Assembly (NCBI RefSeq): GCF_006546735.2 | Contig: NZ_VICD02000007.1 | Location: 18,586-82,585, forward strand | Source of the DNA: Marilutibacter maris | GTDB taxonomy: Bacteria > Pseudomonadota > Gammaproteobacteria > Xanthomonadales > Xanthomonadaceae | Direction of reading: 5' to 3' | DNA length: 64,000 nucleotides | Shown: positions 58,781 through 64,000 of the stretch, one piece after another | Numbering within the stretch: the stretch's first letter is position 1 | Layout of the letters: every line of letters begins with the position of its first letter | The notes under the pieces: model-generated | The model's input: the letters and a program-made list of their open reading frames with translations, nothing else | Told to the model about the DNA's origin: nothing | The model's database searches: none | Made by a program: the position numbers and the translations under genes

Positions 58781-58955
58781 GGCGACCGCAATCGTCGCTC
58801 TCTTGGGCGTCCCCGACTTCGCCGATGACTGTCCGGCCGTCCTCTGGGAGGAGCCAACCCGCCGCTACAGATCCGCCCTCGTTCTCCCACTGGCTGATCG
58901 CCTCTTGGCGCATTCGTGCACCCACGGATGCGGCGTTCCTGTCCTCGCGCTGCAT
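58740..58955 (-). CDS. Small conserved-looking protein (QWENEGG type)
   Basis: 71 residues from ATG 58955. MRQEAISQWENEGGS is a phrase seen in many small proteobacterial proteins of unknown function; the end ASARALSPATS runs into the decayed phospholipase-D start. The sequence just upstream of the intact copy at 23.95 kb reads [10 protein letters not shown] in the same frame, so in the ancestor this gene lay directly before the phospholipase-D gene. Confidence 0.4.
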   Translation of the reverse strand: MQREDRNAASVGARMRQEAISQWENEGGSVAAGWLLPEDGRTVIGEVGDAQESDDCGRLVASARALSPATS

Positions 58956-59048
58956 GCCTGGACTCCTCCTCTGCTTCCGGGATTTCGTTTCATCCGTGGC
59001 CGGCTCGTGTAGCGCCCGTTGTCGCGCTCGTACCGGACTCGCGCCACG

Positions 59049-59845
59049 TTATTCGATCGTGGTCGCCGCCCCTTCTTCGGTCGCAAGGCAGCGCTCCTCG
59101 ATCTGGTGGTCGAGAAGTAGATCTGGAATCGCTCGCGCAGGAGGCTGCTCACCTCCCGCAGCACGCGGTCGCCTTCCGCCACGCTGCGCACGCGGACATG
59201 GCTTGAGAAGACATTGACGCTCGACGTCAGGCTCCACGCGTGGACATGGTGGACGTCGGTGACGCCCTCTACGTCACGAATGGCGGAGATCGCGGCGTCC
59301 AGATCGAGATCCTGCGGCGTGCCTTGCAGGAGGATGTGGAGAGCGTCTTTCGTGATCCCCCATGACGCCCACAGGAGCACGACGCCGAACGCCATCCCCA
59401 GCAGCGGGTCGATTGCCAGGAAGCCCGTGAAGCGGATCACCAGGGCGGACACGATGATCAGGAGGCTGCCGACGAAAGTCTGGAGGATATGCCAATAGGC
59501 GCCGCGGAGGTTCAAGTCGCCCTTCTGTCGCTCGTAGAGCAGCCAGAGCGCGACCAGTTCCGTAGCGATGCCGCCGGCCGCCGCCATCAGCATGGGCGTC
59601 GTCGGCAAATCGATGGGCTCCATCAGCCGCATCGCGCCCATTCCGAAGACGAACAGGGCCATGATCGCAAGGAACAGACCGTTGAACAGGGCGCCCAGTA
59701 TCTCGGCGCGCACATAACCGAATGTCCGGGCGGGGCTGGATTTGCGCTCCCCGAGCCATAGCGCGACCAACGCAATGAGGACGCCGCCAACAGCGGAGAA
59801 GGTGTGGAAAGCATCGGAGATGACCGCGACGGAGCCCGTCCGGCA
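59049..59845 (-). pseudogene. CDF-family cation efflux protein, truncated and frameshifted
   Basis: The visible part begins in helix 2 (GSVAVISDAFHTFSAVGGVL) and continues through RTFGYVRAEILGALFNG and the C-terminal domain (GVTDVHHVHAWSLTSSVNVFS). About 50 N-terminal residues are missing: at about 59845 the sequence switches to an unrelated gene. Near the end one base appears to be lost (ACCACCAGATC), shifting FSTTQIEERCLATEE out of frame; the proper stop is at 59049. This CzcD-type Zn/Co/Cd exporter should be inactive. Confidence 0.85.
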
Positions 59846-59952
59846 TGGCCGCGCTGGTCTGCGGCGGCCTGATCCCGCCGCTGCAGCGGCTGCTGCTGGG
59901 GCCACCCCCGGCCGCGGCGCCCGCCGACGACACCCCATCCACGCAACCCTGA
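59845..59952 (+). pseudogene. C-terminal tail of an unidentified gene upstream of ggt
   Basis: A plus-strand frame from about 59845 to 59952 (AALVCGGLIPPLQRLLLG, then a Pro/Ala end) has the look of a membrane-protein tail and sits 10 bp before the gamma-glutamyltransferase gene. It is cut at the join with the CDF fragment. Possibly the end of a permease from the original ggt operon. Confidence 0.45.
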
Positions 59953-59962
59953 GGAGATCGAC

Positions 59963-61624
59963 ATGAGCCACGCCAACGGACCCCGCACCGGGCGCCCCCC
60001 GGTCCTTGCATCCCGCGGCATGGTGTCCTCGCCGCACTACCTCGCCTCGGCCTCCGGCCTCGAGGCCCTGCGTCGCGGCGGCAGCGCCGTTGACGCCGCG
60101 ATCGCCGTCAACGCCACGCTGTGCGCCGTGTACCCGCACATGGCCGGCATCGGTGGCGACGGCTTCTGGCTGATCGCCGGGCCCGATACCGATGGCGTCC
60201 AAGCCCTGCACGCCGCCGGCCCGGCGGCCAAGGCCGCGACCCGCAACCACTACCGCGAACACGGTTGCACCGATGCGATCCCGGCGCGCGGCGCGCTGGC
60301 CGCGCTCACCATTCCGGGTGCCGTCGACGGCTGGCGCCTGGCGCACGAGCGCCACGGCAGGCTGCCCTGGAAGGACCTGTTCGCCGATGCCATCAGCCAT
60401 GCGCGCGACGGTGTCGCGATCACGCGATCGCTGGCCGACTGGCTGGCGGCCGACGTCGAGATCCTCAGGCAGTATCCGCGGACCGCGCAGGTCTACCTGC
60501 CGCAGGGCGTGCCCCAGCGCGAAGGCGAGCGCCTGGTGCAGGCCGACCTGGCGCATACGCTGGAACAGATCGCGAACCTCGGCGCCCGCGAGGGCTTCTA
60601 TGAAGGCGATGTCGCCCGCCGCATATGCGATGCGCTGGCTGCCGAGGGTTCGCCGCTGCGCGCGGAGGACTTCGCCGGCTACCACGCGAAGTGGGTCGAA
60701 CCGATCTCCACCAGCTACCGCGGCCACGACATCGTGCAGATGCCGCCGAGCACCCAGGGCTTCGCCGCGCTGCAGATCATGAACCTGCTCGAAGGCTTCG
60801 ACGTCGCGTCCTGGGGCGAAGGCAGCGCCGACTACTACCACCACATCGTGGAGGCGGTGAAGGTCGCCTTCGCCGACCGCGACGAATGGCTGAGCGACCC
60901 GGACTTCGTCGACATCCCGCTCGCGACATTGCTGTCGAAGGACTACGCCGACGAGCGCCGCGCGCTGATCGATCCGGCGCGCGCACTGCCGATGGGCGGG
61001 GTTGAACCGGGCCTGCGCTATGGCCCGGAAGCCGACCGCCGGCCGGCCGACGGCGACACCGTCTATTTCTGCGTCACCGATGCCGATGGCCTGGTGGTGT
61101 CCCAGATCGAGTCGATCTACCACGACTTCGGCTCGGCGGTGGTCGCCGGCGACACCGGCGTGCTGATGCAGAACCGCGGCTGCTTCTTCTCGCTCGACGA
61201 GCGCCATCCGAATCGCCTGGAGCCGGGCAAGACCACCTTCCACACCATCATCCCCGCGATGCTGCTCAAGGACGGCGCACCGGTGCTGGCCTACGGCACC
61301 ATGGGCGGCGAAGGCCAGCCGCAGACCCAGGCCGCGATGCTGACGCGCCTGATCGACTTCGGCTATGACGTCCAGCAGGCCATCGAGGCCCCGCGCTGGC
61401 TGTTGGGCCGCACCTGGGGCACGGCTTCAAGCAGCCTGATGCTGGAGTCGCGCATCCCCGACGAAACCACCCGCGAACTGCGCCTGCGTGGACAGCCGGT
61501 GACCATCGCCCCGCGCTGGGAGGGTTCGCTGGGCCACGCCCAGGCGATCCGCATCGACCGGCGCACGGGCTTCTTCGAAGGCGGCGCCGACCCGCGCGGG
61601 GACGGCGCGGCGATGGGGTTCTGA
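59963..61624 (+). CDS. Gamma-glutamyltransferase family protein
   Basis: 553 residues, GAGGAGAT site before ATG 59963. The Ntn-hydrolase precursor plan is clear: GGSAVDAAIAVNATLCAVYPHMAGIGGDGFW in the large subunit, the autocleavage/catalytic threonine in DGDTVYFCVTDADG (about residue 368), and GTMGGEGQPQTQ at the end of the small subunit. There is no signal peptide, unlike secreted Ggt, so it may act on a cytosolic gamma-glutamyl or similar amide substrate. A true GGT activity is not certain for this subgroup. Confidence 0.88.
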   Translation: MSHANGPRTGRPPVLASRGMVSSPHYLASASGLEALRRGGSAVDAAIAVNATLCAVYPHMAGIGGDGFWLIAGPDTDGVQALHAAGPAAKAATRNHYREHGCTDAIPARGALAALTIPGAVDGWRLAHERHGRLPWKDLFADAISHARDGVAITRSLADWLAADVEILRQYPRTAQVYLPQGVPQREGERLVQADLAHTLEQIANLGAREGFYEGDVARRICDALAAEGSPLRAEDFAGYHAKWVEPISTSYRGHDIVQMPPSTQGFAALQIMNLLEGFDVASWGEGSADYYHHIVEAVKVAFADRDEWLSDPDFVDIPLATLLSKDYADERRALIDPARALPMGGVEPGLRYGPEADRRPADGDTVYFCVTDADGLVVSQIESIYHDFGSAVVAGDTGVLMQNRGCFFSLDERHPNRLEPGKTTFHTIIPAMLLKDGAPVLAYGTMGGEGQPQTQAAMLTRLIDFGYDVQQAIEAPRWLLGRTWGTASSSLMLESRIPDETTRELRLRGQPVTIAPRWEGSLGHAQAIRIDRRTGFFEGGADPRGDGAAMGF

Positions 61625-61682
61625 CCGGGCGCGCGCCGCAGAACACACTCACCGGGACAGTGTCCGTCCCCGCCAATGCGAG

Positions 61683-61696
61683 TTGACCTGCATCAA
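61683..61696 (+). promoter_or_regulatory. FNR/ANR-type box before the DUF6448 gene
   Basis: TTGACCTGCATCAA matches nine of ten consensus bases (TTGAT-N4-ATCAA). With the site at -41.5, transcription would begin near 61731, leaving a 40-base leader before the ATG at 61773, a sensible distance. Confidence 0.6.
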
Positions 61697-61772
61697 GGCT
61701 TTCGCGTTTCGGGCAGGGGCAGACTGGAGACGCGGGCATTGCTGCCCTCTGCAACATCGAGAAGGACTCACC

Positions 61773-62354
61773 ATGAATCCGATCACCCGCTTTGCTTCTG
61801 CCGCCAGATCGCTGGGCGCGCTGCTCGTCCAGCCCGCCTCTGCCCACTGCGACACCGAGGACGGACCCGCGGTGCAGGACGGCTACCGGGCGCTGGAAAC
61901 CGGCAATCCCAACTACGCGCTGAAGTGGGTCTTCCCTGAGGGAGAGGACGAGGTGCGCGCCGCTTTCGATGCCGCACGGGCCAGCCGCGCAGGTGCCGGA
62001 GCCGGGGCCGGCGACCGCCATTTCTTGGAAACGCTCGTGCGCGTCCACCGACACGGCGAGGGCGCGGGCTATGAAGGCATCAAGCCCACGGGCACCGAAC
62101 TTGCGCCCGAGGTTGTTGCAGCCGATACCGCACTGGACAGCGGCACGGTCAGCCCACTGCGCGGCCTGATTGCAGAAGACCGCTGGGACGAACTGGAAAA
62201 GCGCTTCAATGTCGCGCTCTGCAAGAAGGGATTCGATGTCGACGATCTCACGGCCGCCCGTGATTACGTCGCCGCCTATGTCAGCTATTTCAAATACGCC
62301 GAAGGCGAAGACGAGCACCACCATCACGGCGGTCACGACCACGGTCAGCACTGA
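61773..62354 (+). CDS. DUF6448 exported His-rich protein
   Basis: 193 residues. A signal-like N-terminus ends at PASA, so the mature protein starts HCDTEDGPAVQDGYRALETGNPN. A helical domain with VRVHRHGEGAGYEGIKPTGTEL and AARDYVAAYVSYFKYAEG follows, ending in HHHHGGHDHGQH. The HCDT start and the tail suggest metal binding. This is the DUF6448 family, function unknown; the FNR-type box implies induction at low oxygen. Confidence 0.75.
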   Translation: MNPITRFASAARSLGALLVQPASAHCDTEDGPAVQDGYRALETGNPNYALKWVFPEGEDEVRAAFDAARASRAGAGAGAGDRHFLETLVRVHRHGEGAGYEGIKPTGTELAPEVVAADTALDSGTVSPLRGLIAEDRWDELEKRFNVALCKKGFDVDDLTAARDYVAAYVSYFKYAEGEDEHHHHGGHDHGQH

Positions 62355-62369
62355 CGATTACCCCCGACG

Positions 62370-62828
62370 ATGCTCCGCGCCCTCCCCCTCTGGCTGACGC
62401 GGGTAGTGTCAAACTCGATGGCCCCCGGCCTTCGCGACGGGCAGCTCGTCCTGACCCTCAAGCCCCTGCGCGGGCATCGCTTTCGCCGGGGCGCAGTGGT
62501 TGCGGTCGACTCGCGGGAGCTTGGTCGACGGATCGTCAAGCGCATCGTTGGACTGCCCGGCGAGCGGGTGCGGATTGAGGTAGGGCGGATCTGGGTCGAT
62601 GGGCAGATCTTGGTCGAACCGTACGCGTCCGCCTCCGCCTATCAGGGCGCGTTTGCAGTGCCCGAAGACCACTATCTGCTTCTCGGGGACAATCGGGACG
62701 CTTCCAGTGACTCCCGCAGCTGGCGCAATCCGTACGTGGGTCGAGATGAAATTGCGGGCATCCTCATCCGAGCGGGGGCAGTGCGAACGGGGGTCGGGAA
62801 TCGTGGCCTCCTGCTCGGCCGACATTGA
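62370..62828 (+). CDS. S26-family signal-peptidase-like protein
   Basis: 152 residues. Catalytic serine in VVSNSMAPGL and lysine in RRIVKRIVGLPGE form the dyad of signal peptidase I, and LLLGDNRDASSDSR is the family's third box. Unlike LepB it lacks an N-terminal membrane anchor and is much shorter, resembling TraF- or nickel-SOD-maturation-type peptidases that cut one dedicated partner. The DUF6448 protein 15 bp upstream is a possible substrate; that is a guess. Confidence 0.8.
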   Translation: MLRALPLWLTRVVSNSMAPGLRDGQLVLTLKPLRGHRFRRGAVVAVDSRELGRRIVKRIVGLPGERVRIEVGRIWVDGQILVEPYASASAYQGAFAVPEDHYLLLGDNRDASSDSRSWRNPYVGRDEIAGILIRAGAVRTGVGNRGLLLGRH

Positions 62829-62991
62829 CGCCGAGGATGGACCGCCGTTCACGATGGTTAGCCTGGGCTGGAACCGGCGATCACGCGAGGTGGGGACGCG
62901 ATGAATGCACCAACCATGCGCCGCCGGTAAGAATCGGTGTAAGGCCATAGCGAAAGCGGACCAGATCGGCGGCGCTTCAACGCGGTGGGCG

Positions 62992-63914
62992 TCAAGCACT
63001 CTTCCGATCATGGTTGTCCAGCGTTTCGGTCAGCAAACCGACGCCGAGCGTTGCGTCCGTCTTGGCCATCGACTCATCCGCATTGTCTATTCTTCCGGTC
63101 AAAGCCCGGACTGCGTCGATAGTTTCTGGAATGACGATCGCCTGATTATCGACCATGTAAGCGTAGAACAACTCGTCCCCTTCAACTTTCAACATGTCAG
63201 ACCACAGGGCCACTTCATAGAGATTGTCATGCGACCGACCGAGGTCGGCCATGAGTTCCTTGACTGTATTGAGAGCCGACAACCCGGCATCCATGCGTAT
63301 TAGGGCAATCCGGGACGATGCGACGAAGGCGTCCAGCACATCCTCCTTGGACGCCGGTCGGGTCAGCTTCACCGACCAGTAGTGCAAATGCGCCAGTGTC
63401 TGCGGCACTTTGACTGCCATCGTGATGACATCCAGATCGGGGTCGACGCTCTGCGCGTCTGGCCCTTGGTGGCTGGGAATCTCAGGCTCGGGGACGAGGG
63501 TGTTCATAATCCCCCCGAGATGGCTTTCCCACGGATCCGTGGCGCGGCGCAGCAGCGTTCCACGCGCGCGCCGCAGCAGGTCAGCGTGCTTCAATGCAGC
63601 GAGGGTTCTGACGATCGAGGTGGTGTTGCAGGAGACGACGCGCGTGCTTTCCCGGTTCAATGCGCTCAAGTAGCTGGCCTCGGCGACGAAGGAGTGCCCG
63701 GTCACTTCGTGCTTCTCGCCACCTTGGACGATGAACTTGACGCCCCGTCGTCGATAACTGTCGACGTTCCTCGCCGCAATCCCCTTCGGCGTGCAGTCAA
63801 CCACCAGATCGCTCATCCCGAGCAGATCATCCAAGTTTCCCACGACATCGAGGCCAGATTTCCGCATCGCCTCTGCATGTTCCGCGGTAGCACCGAACAG
63901 GCGGAAGCTTAGGC
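62992..63914 (-). pseudogene. Type II (archaeal-like) GAPDH, 5' end removed by IS30
   Basis: The remaining ~305 codons match type II glyceraldehyde-3-phosphate dehydrogenase: SDLVVDCTPKGIAARNV, IVQGGEKHEV, catalytic cysteine in VVSCNTTSIVRTL, EIPSHQGPDAQSV and the C-terminal NQAIVIPETIDAVRAL. The NAD-binding first ~40 residues (GYGVIGKRV region) are missing because the IS30 element begins about 63914. The frame stays open into the IS as far as a GTG at 63975, so a chimeric start is conceivable. It would fit the archaeal-like sugar enzymes at 38.9-43.8 kb. Confidence 0.85.
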
Positions 63915-64000
63915 TCAACTTCCAAGTGCAACACCCCCATATCGGGGCGTTGCCATGTCCAGAACCTACCACCACCTGAGCGCCGAAGAGCGCGCCTTGA
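63914..64000 (+). mobile_element. IS30-family insertion sequence (left end)
   Basis: Sequence changes at about 63914 to AACTTCCAAGTGCAACACC, a typical IS30-type end, and a transposase begins at ATG 63955. The exact IS border is approximate. The rest lies outside the window. Confidence 0.8.
63955..64000 (+). CDS. IS30 transposase (first 15 residues only)
   Basis: MSRTYHHLSAEERAL is the characteristic start of IS30-family transposases. The frame is open at the window edge. Confidence 0.8.
   Translation, partial: MSRTYHHLSAEERAL

Noticed and set aside
58865..61243. A 792-codon minus-strand open frame
   Set aside because: Its first two thirds are antisense to the gamma-glutamyltransferase gene and only the last third is real CDF sequence; the continuity is chance in GC-rich DNA.

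Overview
This is a GC-rich bacterial chromosomal or large-plasmid segment, most likely from a gammaproteobacterium of the Xanthomonadaceae/Lysobacteraceae type. The best clue is the copL-copA-copB gene order, which is characteristic of that family. The window is almost entirely accessory DNA: a defence island, a very large copper-resistance island, an archaeal-like nucleotide/pentose module, a foreign-looking respiratory-type cassette, and several recombination scars. I see no rRNA, tRNA or CRISPR array.

Layout. Positions 1-2.1 kb (minus strand) hold a CBASS anti-phage pair, an HNH-SAVED effector (Cap5 type) and a CD-NTase cut by the window edge. It diverges, across a perfect palindrome, from a type I restriction-modification operon at 2.2-9.6 kb (half-size S protein, HsdM, HsdS, HsdR, YgjP-like metallopeptidase). 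From 10 to 37.4 kb lies the copper island: a frameshifted CDF transporter, copLAB with a cytochrome c and small copper binders, copCD, a DUF305 protein, a copper P-type ATPase with CueR and CopZ under two CueR-type promoters, a phospholipase-D-like gene, a second (frameshifted) copper ATPase, a CusCBA-type Cu(I)/Ag(I) efflux system, and a MerR-controlled operon with an unusual CPD-motif ATPase.

37.5-43.8 kb encodes an MBL-fold RNase-like protein, an AMP/thymidine phosphorylase, an archaeal-like PRPP synthetase and a divergent phosphoketolase in ATGA-overlapping order. A UbiB-like kinase, a hydrolase, an MFS transporter, a cyclopropane-fatty-acid synthase and a DUF6629 membrane protein follow. 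A type II (archaeal-like) GAPDH gene at the right edge, cut by an IS30 element, probably belongs to the same metabolic theme.

50.3-58.6 kb is the most unusual part: an eight-gene operon with all seven membrane-arm subunits of complex I (NuoA, H, J, K, L, M, N) but none of the redox subunits NuoC, E, F, G, I. In the place of NuoB-CD sits a single protein with faint NuoB-like and NuoD-like parts joined by a long His/Met/Asp-rich repeat. NuoJ carries an extraordinary methionine-rich helix, NuoN lacks its channel glutamate and NuoH has lost the quinone-loop motif. My inference is a redox-free, copper-linked ion-translocating membrane module acquired horizontally, possibly from an actinobacterium. 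It is bordered by fragments of the same phospholipase-D gene that is intact at 22.9-23.9 kb, and by an IS5-family remnant.

58.7-64 kb holds a decayed CDF gene fused to the tail of an unrelated gene, a gamma-glutamyltransferase, a His-rich DUF6448 protein behind an FNR/ANR-type box, an S26 peptidase, the truncated GAPDH and the start of an IS30 transposase.
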